Shown piece after piece: positions 8,395 to 15,168 of a DNA stretch of 15,384 nt. A program made the translations under genes and the position numbers. Numbering within the stretch: the stretch's first letter is position 1; each line of letters begins with the position of its first letter. Where the stretch lies: the NCBI GenBank assembly GCA_905204225.1, contig CAJKZK010000033.1:1-15384 (forward strand), in the 5' to 3' direction. Source of the stretch: an uncultured Bacillota bacterium. Its GTDB lineage: Bacteria > Bacillota_I > Bacilli_A > RFN20 > CAG-449. The notes under the pieces are model-generated. The model had not been told where the DNA came from and did no database searches. It worked only from the letters and a program-made list of their open reading frames with translations.

Positions 8395-8532
8395 GCTAAT
8401 TACCTCATAAAAACAATAACTTATAAACCTTAAATATAAATAAAATATAATGACAAAAATCAAACAAATTAACATAACTTATTACATAAACTAATAAAAA
8501 ATGTAAAAAATCAGTAAAAACTATAAACAATG

Positions 8533-8561
8533 TTGTAATTTTTTATATGAATAATTATTAT
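8533..8561 (+). promoter_or_regulatory. candidate promoter of surface-protein A operon
   Basis: TTGTAA (8533-8538), a 17-nt spacer and TATTAT (8556-8561), facing gene A. The leader would be about 80 nt and contain the dyad at 8591-8629. The promoter lies outside the inverted repeat, so DNA inversion would place it in front of gene B instead. AT-rich surroundings make single hexamers weak evidence. Confidence 0.5.
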
Positions 8562-8590
8562 TTAGATGTAAAAGGAAGGAAAATAAGTGT

Positions 8591-8629
8591 TTTTAACTGC
8601 AAATAATACTAAATTATTGTAAGTTAAAA
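8591..8629 (+). repeat. symmetric dyad in leader of gene A
   Basis: Two mirror-paired blocks share one centre at 8610. TTTTAAC (8591-8597) pairs with GTTAAAA (8623-8629), and AATAAT (8602-8607) with ATTATT (8613-8618). The blocks are separated by equal 4-nt gaps and a 5-nt centre ACTAA, so 14 of 17 positions are symmetric. Its right half is inside the element shared with gene B. At gene B the left half has diverged (11 of 17 symmetric). It could be an RNA hairpin or a protein-binding or recombination site. Confidence 0.6.
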
Positions 8630-8679
8630 CTATAAAGGAAGAGAAGAAAATGAAAAAAACAAAAATCTTATTGGTTGGT
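8605..8679 (+). repeat. 75-bp inverted repeat, left copy
   Basis: Matches the minus strand of 13765-13839 at 74 of 75 positions; the one difference is G8643. It contains 45 nt of leader, including the AAAGGAAG ribosome site, and the first ten codons of gene A. The match stops sharply at both ends. It is the proposed recombination site of the surface-protein locus. Confidence 0.95.
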
Positions 8680-10386
8680 GCTCTGTTATTAGGTGTCCCA
8701 TTTGTGGCATTATCATTGAGTACTCAACATGAGAATGCGACTGTGGTTAGGGCAGCTGAAAAAACTATTTGTGAGTTAACATTCCCAGATGATAATAAAA
8801 ATAGCAATGGTACCGGCGCATATGACAAAACATGGGAAGCAAAAACTGGAAATTACAGTTTTAACATTATTAATGGAAATAATAACAATTGGAACAATAG
8901 TTGGAAGTACATTAAATTTGGTTCAAAAAACAATACATCTATTGGAAATATTAAAACAACAAATGCCATTGAAAATGTTAGTGTTATATCATTAACTATT
9001 GATGCAATTAATACTGATTATATTAATTCTATTAAATTAGAAAAATCAAGTGATGCCAATTTTACAACAATAACTAGTACTTATAATTTGAGTGATCTTA
9101 CTGCTAAAGAACATAAATTTACAATAAATGATGCATCAGCTTCGTATTATAAATTTACTTTTGATTGTAAAAAAGGAAAAAAGAATGGTTTTATTCAAAT
9201 ATCTAAAGTTGGTTTTTATAATATTTCAGTAGATGAAAGCAAATATTCTGTAACATTTGATTCTGATGGTGGTACAACCATAAATTCAATAGATGTTTCT
9301 AATGATGGACAAACAAAAGTAGAAGAACCAGTTTCTCCAACAAAAAAAGGCTATATATTTGATGGATGGTATAACAATGATGCAAAATGGAATTTTAATG
9401 ATCCAATAAAATCTAATATGACATTAAAAGCTCATTGGAAAAACATAGATGTAACAAATATTGCAGATGCAACAGTAGATGATGAAGTATATAGAATTAC
9501 AGGTAAAATTGTAGCAAGAACTGGTACACAAAATTATTATGTTCAAGATAAAACAGGTGCGATTTTAGTTTACGCTTCACTTACAAGTTACGAAATTAAT
9601 GAAGGTGATACAATTTCAATAACAGGAACTAAAATAATGTACAAAAATTGTCCTGAGTTATCAGATTGCTTTGCAATAGAAAAAAATACTAATGAAATAA
9701 ATGTCACACCAATTACTGAATTAAATGAAGTCACACAAAGTAATGTGTGTAAATATGTAGAATTAAAAAATATTACTTTAAAAGCTGATTTTAAAACTGC
9801 AACAAGCATTAAAACTGATAAAAATTTTGTTATTAGAGCTAATACAAATTATTTTGAAATAAAAAATAATGATGTTTTAAAAGCTGGAGACAAAATAAAC
9901 TTAAAAGGTGTTATTTCAATTTTTGGTAATGAATTCCAAGTCTTAGCTACATATATGGAAAAAGTAGTAGCTGAGTATGAAGTAGATCAAACAATCTTAA
10001 CAACTAATTATTTATGTACAAAGCTTTTAATGAATGATAATATTTCTAACGCTATAAGATTCATTGGTAGTGTTAACGAAACTAAATTTGTTGATTTACA
10101 AAAAGTAGGATTTAATTTCACATTAAATAATACAACTACTAAAGAATATAATACAGAACTTTCAAAGTTATATCATATAATTGATGATAGCGATAAAGCA
10201 TTTGACAAAGAATCCGATGAAATTTATGTTAAAGATGGATTTTTAAATTATAGTTTAATATTAAATAATATACCTGATGATTTCACAGGAACTATTACTT
10301 ATTATGCATTTGCAACAATAAATGATGTAAATTATCAAACAGAAGCTATAACTATTAATTTAGCTAATGGAACTGAATCTAAATAA
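8650..10386 (+). CDS. secreted surface protein A with InlB-type repeat
   Basis: A 578-aa exported protein. A signal peptide covers about residues 1-36 (MKKTKILLVG, hydrophobic core, likely cut near VVRAA/E). It is followed by a beta-sandwich-like region (40-195); one Listeria-Bacteroides (InlB B/Flg_new) repeat (199-263: VTFDSDGGTT, GYIFDGWY, LKAHW); an OB-fold-like domain (270-440: ITGKIVARTG, YYVQDKTGAILVY, INLKGVIS); and a C-terminal beta domain (445-572: AIRFIGSV, VGFNF, ITYYAFATIND). No LPXTG, SLH or membrane anchor is visible. AAAGGAAG precedes the start by about 8 nt. Surface protein B has the same start and domain types in a longer arrangement, so the two are paralogues. Function is unknown; adhesion or ligand binding is usual for such repeats. 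It heads a three-gene unit with a small peptide and a lipoprotein. Confidence 0.9.
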   Translation: MKKTKILLVGALLLGVPFVALSLSTQHENATVVRAAEKTICELTFPDDNKNSNGTGAYDKTWEAKTGNYSFNIINGNNNNWNNSWKYIKFGSKNNTSIGNIKTTNAIENVSVISLTIDAINTDYINSIKLEKSSDANFTTITSTYNLSDLTAKEHKFTINDASASYYKFTFDCKKGKKNGFIQISKVGFYNISVDESKYSVTFDSDGGTTINSIDVSNDGQTKVEEPVSPTKKGYIFDGWYNNDAKWNFNDPIKSNMTLKAHWKNIDVTNIADATVDDEVYRITGKIVARTGTQNYYVQDKTGAILVYASLTSYEINEGDTISITGTKIMYKNCPELSDCFAIEKNTNEINVTPITELNEVTQSNVCKYVELKNITLKADFKTATSIKTDKNFVIRANTNYFEIKNNDVLKAGDKINLKGVISIFGNEFQVLATYMEKVVAEYEVDQTILTTNYLCTKLLMNDNISNAIRFIGSVNETKFVDLQKVGFNFTLNNTTTKEYNTELSKLYHIIDDSDKAFDKESDEIYVKDGFLNYSLILNNIPDDFTGTITYYAFATINDVNYQTEAITINLANGTESK

Positions 10387-10405
10387 TTAAAGGAGTATTA
10401 AATCT

Positions 10406-10534
10406 ATGAAAAAAGAATATATAAGTCCTATTTTTGAAGAAGATAATGTAGTCGTTACTGATGTTGTTTTATCATCAGGCATTACAAGTGGAAAATCAGA
10501 TGTTGAAGATTTTAATATTTTCTTTGGCAAATAA
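10406..10534 (+). CDS. 42-aa peptide, YI-P-E-DN-DV-SSG type
   Basis: ATG 10406 with AAAGGAG about 10 nt upstream, 19 nt after surface protein A. The 42 residues begin MKKEYISPIFEEDN, continue with DVVLSSG, and end FNIFFGK. The protein is acidic and has no signal peptide or membrane segment. It aligns with the 45-aa product that follows surface protein B in the same relative position: the shared residues are YI, P, E, DN, DV and SSG, while the C-terminal third differs. Conserved N-terminus, variable end, and close pairing with exported proteins resemble a precursor peptide, but no modification or export enzyme is in the window. Its TAA overlaps ATG 10534 of a four-residue frame that ends on the start of the lipoprotein gene, suggesting coupled translation. 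Confidence 0.8.
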   Translation: MKKEYISPIFEEDNVVVTDVVLSSGITSGKSDVEDFNIFFGK

Positions 10535-10544
10535 TGTTATTTAA

Positions 10545-11093
10545 ATGAAAAAGAAATTAATTTTATTATCTTTAATATTTATTTCTTTGTTTGGTTGTAC
10601 TAATACAAATAGTTCACAAAGTAATAATATATCAAATAATAACAGTAATTCCAATTCATCAATATCTAGTATTTTAAGCACTACTTCAATAGAAGATAAT
10701 AAAACAATTATTACTTTTAATACTAAAGATAATGATATTAATAATTGGTTTATATGTAGTAATGATATTAATTTTAAATTAGATAATGATAACACTAATA
10801 ATATGACTGCTAATGAAAATAATATAGAATTATCAAAAGATAATAATATAAGCTGTTTATCATTTTCAATATCAAAAATTATTAATAAAATTGAAATAAA
10901 TGTATTAAATGAAATTGATAATAATAATGTTTCAATTGGAGTTATTAATAAATACGGTGTAAAAGCAGAATATAAATTTTCTAATGATAAAAATATATAT
11001 TATTATGAATTTGCTGATTATTTAAAAGCTCAACACATTTATATTGAAAGCAAAGCAAATATAATTATTAAAAATATATCATTATATTATTAA
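10545..11093 (+). CDS. small secreted lipoprotein
   Basis: A 182-aa protein beginning MKKKLILLSLIFISLFGC: a basic start, a hydrophobic core and a lipobox LFGC, so Cys18 should be lipidated by Lgt and kept on the outer face of the membrane. Residues about 19-50 are a Ser/Asn-rich linker. Residues about 53-182 are a beta-rich domain (IITFNTKDND, INKIEINVLNE, YYYEFADY, IIIKNISLYY) whose layout resembles the N-terminal beta-sandwich of surface proteins A and B. It begins 10 nt after the small-peptide gene without a recognisable Shine-Dalgarno site, so translation is probably coupled. Asn content is very high, in line with the AT-rich coding. It is the third gene of the A arm and has no counterpart in the B arm. 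The function is unknown; a membrane-tethered partner of the secreted surface protein is a reasonable guess. Confidence 0.85.
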   Translation: MKKKLILLSLIFISLFGCTNTNSSQSNNISNNNSNSNSSISSILSTTSIEDNKTIITFNTKDNDINNWFICSNDINFKLDNDNTNNMTANENNIELSKDNNISCLSFSISKIINKIEINVLNEIDNNNVSIGVINKYGVKAEYKFSNDKNIYYYEFADYLKAQHIYIESKANIIIKNISLYY

Positions 11094-11095
11094 AC

Positions 11096-11140
11096 AAAAA
11101 GAGATTGCTCTAGGTAATAACCTATTACAATCTCTTTTTT
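11096..11140. terminator. bidirectional terminator between the two arms
   Basis: A perfect 12-bp outer stem (AAAAAGAGATTG 11096-11107 with 11128-11139), 3-nt internal loops on each side, an inner 5-bp stem TAGGT / ACCTA and an AATA loop. It has T-runs in both directions. It ends the A-arm operon on the plus strand and the B-arm small peptide gene on the minus strand, and lies about 100 bp from the exact centre of the region bounded by the inverted repeats. Confidence 0.93.
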
Positions 11141-11166
11141 ACATGTAATGTAATTTTATTATTTAA

Positions 11167-11304
11167 TTAAAATGTCCAAGTTGTTTCATCATTTGGAACC
11201 CAGCCATTACCAAATGTTTCATCTGTTCCTGAAGAACAAATAACATCATCCATTGTAATATTATCTAATTCAGCTAATGGTTTTATATAATTCTTTTTAT
11301 TCAT
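11167..11304 (-). CDS. 45-aa peptide, paralogue of the A-arm peptide
   Basis: ATG at 11304 follows GGAGG and starts 18 nt after the stop of surface protein B. The 45 residues begin MNKKNYIKPLAELDN, continue with DDVICSSG, and end ETTWTF. The N-terminal part aligns with the 42-aa peptide of the A arm (YI, P, E, DN, DV, SSG conserved). The C-terminal parts are unrelated; this one is rich in Thr, Trp, Gly and Asp. It has no signal peptide, a single Cys23, and a strong ribosome site. The repeated placement directly behind each surface gene shows it is part of the unit. I recall similar short MKKxYxKP-like peptides in gut Bacillota but cannot name a family, and no modifying enzyme is present here. 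Confidence 0.8.
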   Translation of the reverse strand: MNKKNYIKPLAELDNITMDDVICSSGTDETFGNGWVPNDETTWTF

Positions 11305-11322
11305 TTGTTATTTCCTCCAAGT

Positions 11323-13794
11323 TTATTTAGAAGTTAATTCTAATAGATAATTATAAAATGCATTAACAACATTTTTAGCTTCTTGATCTAAATCAGTCAT
11401 ATTCATATATGCTTCTAACATACTTTCAATAGTCAAAGTCTTAACATTTCCAGCAAAATAATATTTGCCATTTGTTTTTACATAAGCACAAGCTTTAAAT
11501 GTTGTACCAGTTGTGTTTAAATTAATTTCTGGAATATTAATACCGACCGTATATGTTGCTAATTTATCTTTGTTTACAAAAGTATGACCATGTGTATTAT
11601 CTTTAAGCATTGAATTAAATGTACATTGATCATCATATTCACCTGTTGTAGCAAAATCAAATGTTGTGTCGTCAGTAACATATATACCTACTTCTTCAAC
11701 ATCTTTAGCATTTGATACATCAAAAGTATACTGATATTGAAGTTGTAATGAATTAAAATTAGAATAAGTAGGTACTTCAATCATATCATCTATGCTACCA
11801 TCACTATTAATAATTAAGTTTTCAATTCTCAATTGACCATCAGTAACTCTTATTGTTATTTCATTCGCATTAATATTAGTAATTTTTAAATTATCACTAG
11901 CTTTTGTTACTATTTCGCCACAACTTACAAATACATCATATGATTTTGTTTCAAGTTGTAAATTTAATGAATTAATATTATATTTATTTGTTCCCTTAAT
12001 TGTAATAGTATTATTAACATAGGATCTTATAGCATTATCATAATATTTTGGTGGATTAGTACCCGTGTTTTTATCAAAAATTACGTTGAAATTTTTGCCT
12101 TTAAAACTTGCAATTTCATCTTTTCCGGTTAATCCCATATTTGCAAAATTAAATTGTTCTAATTTATTATCATTTTCTACTATTTTGGTTGATTTAGTAT
12201 AACCAAATTTTAAATTAGATTTTAATTCAACATCTTTAAATGTTTCATTAACAGGCTTTGCAGTAACAATCCAATTTGCATATAATGTTATATCTTTTGG
12301 TTCGTTATCAAAATTATATATTTCACCTTTACCATTTGCTTCTGTATACCAATTATCAAATGTATATGTATATAATGAATCTGCATCTTTAGTTGGATTT
12401 TCTGGTCTAGTGAATTTCTCACCTTCTCCAATAGTTTGAGATGCTACTAATGTTCCACCTAAAGTGTTATATGTAATTGTGTAAGTACTTGCTTGTGTGA
12501 TATTTGTAACTAATATTTCAAGTGTATCATTATACATTTGGATATATCCTTCAACATTAATATAATTATCAACAGTTACTAAATCAACATTCTTGCTGAA
12601 TTCTTTTGAAGTATACCATAAAGCAAAATTATAATCATATACTTTTGCTGTTTTATTTGAATCCCATGTTGTTTTAACTTTTAAATTTTTTAATGATACA
12701 TATTTGCATGTGTTTTCTTTATTCACATCATTAGCGTTTGTAATTGGTTGAGTATTTACTTCACCATCACTAGTACTTGAAATAATGGAGATAGAAGTTA
12801 ATCTTGGATTATTATTGTTTGTATCATAAGTTCCTTTTAATTTAACTGTGTCTCCTGTTTGTAGCTTTTTACATTCTGCTGTATCATAAACAAGAATTGC
12901 GCCCGTTGAATCTTGAACAGAGCATGAACTATCGTTTTGTTTTCCAACAACTTCTCCTTCAATGATAAATGTTCCACTTGCTTTAGAGATAACATCAGAT
13001 ATGCTAGTAACTTTTTCTTTCCAATGAGCAATCAAAGTCATTTTAGATGATGTTACTGGAGTATTAAAATCCCATTCTGTATCTTCAAAATACCAACCAT
13101 CGAATATATATCCATCTTTTGTTGGATCTGTAGGCTTTTTAATTAAAGAGCCTTTATCAATTACTTGTGAAGGAATAGAGGCACCTTCAAAATTTATATA
13201 GCATTTACTTTCATCAATTACTTTTTTACTAAGTTTAATTGATAGTGATTGAATACCAACTTGATTACTTGTTGATGAAAAAGTATATTTTAAACCAACA
13301 TAATTATTTTCACTTGTAAATGAATCACTCGATAATTTGAAGTTTGAACTTGTTGAATTTGTTTTTATATAATTTACATTGTCATTAGAAACATTTAATG
13401 TAATTGTTTGATTTTTTCTTGACCATTGCTTGCAAGTAAATGTTGCTTTTTCAATATAATAATTATTATTTAGCAAATTAAATTCAACATAATTTCCTTT
13501 TGTAACAGGATAATTTGTTATGGTTCCTCCTTGTTTGCTAGCATTTTCAAATGTGATTTTTGATTTTGGAAAAACATTTGATTCTTGAACATTGACTTCA
13601 TGCTTACTATAGCCATTTCCCCACTTCGAAAAATCAGTAATTAATCCATTACTGGATGAAAAATCATATGTTATTTCATTAAGTGAATAGTCAAATTCTT
13701 CAGCGCTTACTTTTTTTGCTTCACTTAATCCTTGAGAAAATATAATTGTTCCAAGTAATAGTGAACCAACCAATAAGATTTTTGTTTTTTTCAT
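11323..13794 (-). CDS. secreted surface protein B with two InlB-type repeats
   Basis: An 823-aa exported protein. The signal peptide begins MKKTKILLVG as in protein A and is likely cut after VSA (about residue 31). It is followed by a beta-sandwich-like region (40-192); an InlB-type repeat (198-258: GYIFDGWYFE, LIAHW); an OB-fold-like domain (262-435: FIIEGEVVGK, SVQDSTGAILVY, INVEGYIQM); a second repeat (437-508: ITYNTLGGTL, FDNWY, LYANW); another beta region (516-665); and a C-terminal domain (675-823: VGIYVTD, FKACAYVKTNG, YYFAGNVKT) ending in a helix. There is no LPXTG, SLH or membrane anchor. It lies 62 bp after the recombinase gene in the same direction, without an obvious promoter or terminator between, so it may depend on read-through from there. 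The function is unknown; adhesion or ligand binding is likely. Confidence 0.9.
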   Translation of the reverse strand: MKKTKILLVGSLLLGTIIFSQGLSEAKKVSAEEFDYSLNEITYDFSSSNGLITDFSKWGNGYSKHEVNVQESNVFPKSKITFENASKQGGTITNYPVTKGNYVEFNLLNNNYYIEKATFTCKQWSRKNQTITLNVSNDNVNYIKTNSTSSNFKLSSDSFTSENNYVGLKYTFSSTSNQVGIQSLSIKLSKKVIDESKCYINFEGASIPSQVIDKGSLIKKPTDPTKDGYIFDGWYFEDTEWDFNTPVTSSKMTLIAHWKEKVTSISDVISKASGTFIIEGEVVGKQNDSSCSVQDSTGAILVYDTAECKKLQTGDTVKLKGTYDTNNNNPRLTSISIISSTSDGEVNTQPITNANDVNKENTCKYVSLKNLKVKTTWDSNKTAKVYDYNFALWYTSKEFSKNVDLVTVDNYINVEGYIQMYNDTLEILVTNITQASTYTITYNTLGGTLVASQTIGEGEKFTRPENPTKDADSLYTYTFDNWYTEANGKGEIYNFDNEPKDITLYANWIVTAKPVNETFKDVELKSNLKFGYTKSTKIVENDNKLEQFNFANMGLTGKDEIASFKGKNFNVIFDKNTGTNPPKYYDNAIRSYVNNTITIKGTNKYNINSLNLQLETKSYDVFVSCGEIVTKASDNLKITNINANEITIRVTDGQLRIENLIINSDGSIDDMIEVPTYSNFNSLQLQYQYTFDVSNAKDVEEVGIYVTDDTTFDFATTGEYDDQCTFNSMLKDNTHGHTFVNKDKLATYTVGINIPEINLNTTGTTFKACAYVKTNGKYYFAGNVKTLTIESMLEAYMNMTDLDQEAKNVVNAFYNYLLELTSK

Positions 13795-13839
13795 TTTCTT
13801 ATCTTCCTTTATAGTTTTAACTTACAATAATTTAGTATT
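13765..13839 (-). repeat. 75-bp inverted repeat, right copy
   Basis: Minus-strand copy of 8605-8679 with a single difference (A13801 on the plus strand). It contains the leader, the ribosome site and the first ten codons of gene B, and starts 17 bp after the stop codon of the recombinase gene. Together with the left copy it bounds a 5.2-kb segment holding both surface genes. Confidence 0.95.
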
Positions 13840-13856
13840 TTTTATGGTTAAGAAGG

Positions 13857-14756
13857 TTATAAATTGTTTCTATAATTGTATTTTTGAAGAACTTGTTTTT
13901 TTCTATTAGATGATATTTCTAAGTATATTTGGGTTGTGGATATAGAGGAGTGACCTAATATTTCTTGTACTGAACGAAGGTCTGCTCCATTGGTTAATAA
14001 GTTTGTTGCAAATGTATGTCTTAAGTAATGAGGAGTGGCTTTTATATTAATGTTTGATAATGTTTTGTATTTTCTAAAGATATTTTCTATGCTATGAATT
14101 GATAATGGATTTCCATATTTGTTGATAAAGATATTATTGCATTTTGGTGATGATGTTTTTCTTATTGTTAACCAATTTTTTAATGATGATAATACGTATT
14201 TGTTTAGTATAAATAGTTGTCTTTCTTTTCTTCCTTTTCCATGGATTATAATTGTTTTTTCTTGTAATGAGATATCGTTTAGAGTTATTAGTGATGCTTC
14301 TTGAATTCTTATGCCTGTAGATATTAATATTTCTAATAAAGATATGTTTCTTATTGTTTCAAATTTTTTATATGTTGTTTTTGATGAATTTAGTTCATTA
14401 TAAGTTGTTTCTAATAATTTTTTTACTTCATTTTTTTGTAATGTTTTAGGTAATTTTTTTTCTTGTTTGAATTTGAATTTTAGTTTATTAAAAGGGTTAG
14501 TTTTTATTATTGAATTATCTTCTAAGAAATTAAAATATATTTTTAATGAGATTATTTTTCTTTTAATTGATCGATCTTTTAGTTTTTTTTCATCAAATAA
14601 ATAATTGATATAATTTAATATATCAATTTGTTCAATTTTATCTTTATTGATGTAATTTAAAAAATTAGTGATATCACTAGAATATGCTTTTAATGTTTGT
14701 TCTTGTAAGTTTTTAGTTATTTTTAGTTGTGTTATTAATTGATTTATATAATTCAT
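13857..14756 (-). CDS. tyrosine recombinase, XerC/XerD-like
   Basis: A 299-aa phage-integrase-family enzyme with a normal Xer-like length. Residues 1-90 are the SAM-like core-binding domain (TLKAYSSDITNFLNY). Residues 105-295 are the catalytic domain with Arg150 (STGIR), Lys174 (HGKGRKER), His243 and Arg246 (HYLRH), His269 (GHSS) and nucleophile Tyr278 (TTQIYLE), so all active-site residues are present. Such enzymes join DNA sites through a 3'-phosphotyrosine link, for chromosome dimer resolution or programmed inversion. Its stop lies 17 bp from the 75-bp repeat shared by two opposed surface genes, and gene B follows on the same strand. That favours a dedicated inversion role, although a housekeeping XerC/D that happens to sit here cannot be excluded. 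The start is supported by GAGGT 7 nt upstream, which may be hidden in a hairpin. I leave the symbol empty because XerC, XerD and specialised relatives cannot be told apart here. Confidence 0.9.
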   Translation of the reverse strand: MNYINQLITQLKITKNLQEQTLKAYSSDITNFLNYINKDKIEQIDILNYINYLFDEKKLKDRSIKRKIISLKIYFNFLEDNSIIKTNPFNKLKFKFKQEKKLPKTLQKNEVKKLLETTYNELNSSKTTYKKFETIRNISLLEILISTGIRIQEASLITLNDISLQEKTIIIHGKGRKERQLFILNKYVLSSLKNWLTIRKTSSPKCNNIFINKYGNPLSIHSIENIFRKYKTLSNINIKATPHYLRHTFATNLLTNGADLRSVQEILGHSSISTTQIYLEISSNRKKQVLQKYNYRNNL

Positions 14757-14763
14757 TGTTTTT

Positions 14764-14784
14764 ACCTCTAATTAATTATGAGGT
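14764..14784 (-). promoter_or_regulatory. hairpin that may mask the recombinase ribosome site
   Basis: On the minus strand ACCTC (14784-14780 read as RNA) can pair with GAGGT (14768-14764), the Shine-Dalgarno site of the recombinase, around an 11-nt loop that is itself AT-palindromic. Pairing would lower translation. The stem has only five pairs, so the effect may be modest. Confidence 0.4.
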
Positions 14785-14793
14785 TATTATGAA

Positions 14794-15138
14794 TTATTCT
14801 TCTATTAAATTAATATATTTGTCTTCTATTACTTTAGTGGATGATATTAAGTTAATTAGTGTTTGTTTATTTTTAGTGATTATTATAAACATTAGTTCTA
14901 TTAATGGAATTGTAATAAATGATAATGAATTTAAGATTACATAAGGAATAATTATGTTCAATATTAATATTAATAAAAATCTAATTGAAATTTTTATATT
15001 AGATGTAATTTGATTGTTTTTAGAGTTACATATAGTAGTTTTAGTTATGTAATTTCCAATTGTTTTTTTATTTATTAGAGGAATTATGAATTGAAAAATA
15101 ATTAAAGGTATTAAGACTGTTAATAAAGTAAATCCTAT
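14794..15138 (-). pseudogene. truncated RDD-family-like membrane protein
   Basis: A 114-codon open frame bounded upstream by a stop (15141-15139), with no ATG, GTG or TTG start before its middle. It reads as a membrane protein: a hydrophobic span (about 6-23, LIPLIIFQFIIPLI), then NKKTIGNYITKTTI, which resembles the G-x-T-x-G-K loop of RDD proteins, a basic turn SIRFLLILILN, two hydrophobic spans and KQTLINLISSTKVIED, which resembles the usual C-terminal hDllagTkVv-like motif. The first helix with the Arg/Asp residues that name the family is missing, and where it should be there is a terminator hairpin. It is therefore probably a gene remnant truncated by rearrangement. It lies 37 bp upstream of the recombinase on the same strand. 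RDD proteins are small membrane proteins of mostly unknown or transport-related function. The family call is tentative. Confidence 0.5.
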
Positions 15139-15168
15139 TTAAATCTTTATTTAGATAGGATTTTTATT
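15130..15168 (+). terminator. strong intrinsic terminator without a visible gene
   Basis: AAATCCTAT (15130-15138) pairs with ATAGGATTT (15155-15163), the stem continues through a T-G pair and TAAAT / ATTTA to a CTTT loop (15 pairs in all), and TTTTTATTTT follows on the plus strand. No convincing plus-strand gene precedes it; it overlaps the truncated edge of the RDD-like frame. Confidence 0.8.

Noticed and set aside
8293..8475. Minus-strand 60-aa frame that looks like a small membrane protein
   Set aside because: Its hydrophobic start is untranslated AT-rich leader read in frame; the second half is clearly a response-regulator receiver start preceded by its own ribosome site.
8620..8650. Resemblance of the shared leader (AAGGAAG next to AT-rich DNA, on the complement CTTCC) to one arm of a chromosomal dif site
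   Set aside because: Only one arm resembles dif and it coincides with the ribosome binding site; there is no matching second arm at the right spacing, and a dif site would not occur as an inverted pair in front of two genes.
14789..14944. Plus-strand frame with GAGGT before an ATG, hydrophobic in the middle
   Set aside because: It lies antisense to the RDD-like frame, whose motif order and several membrane spans fit a known family better. The GAGGT is explained by the palindromic arm opposite the recombinase ribosome site.
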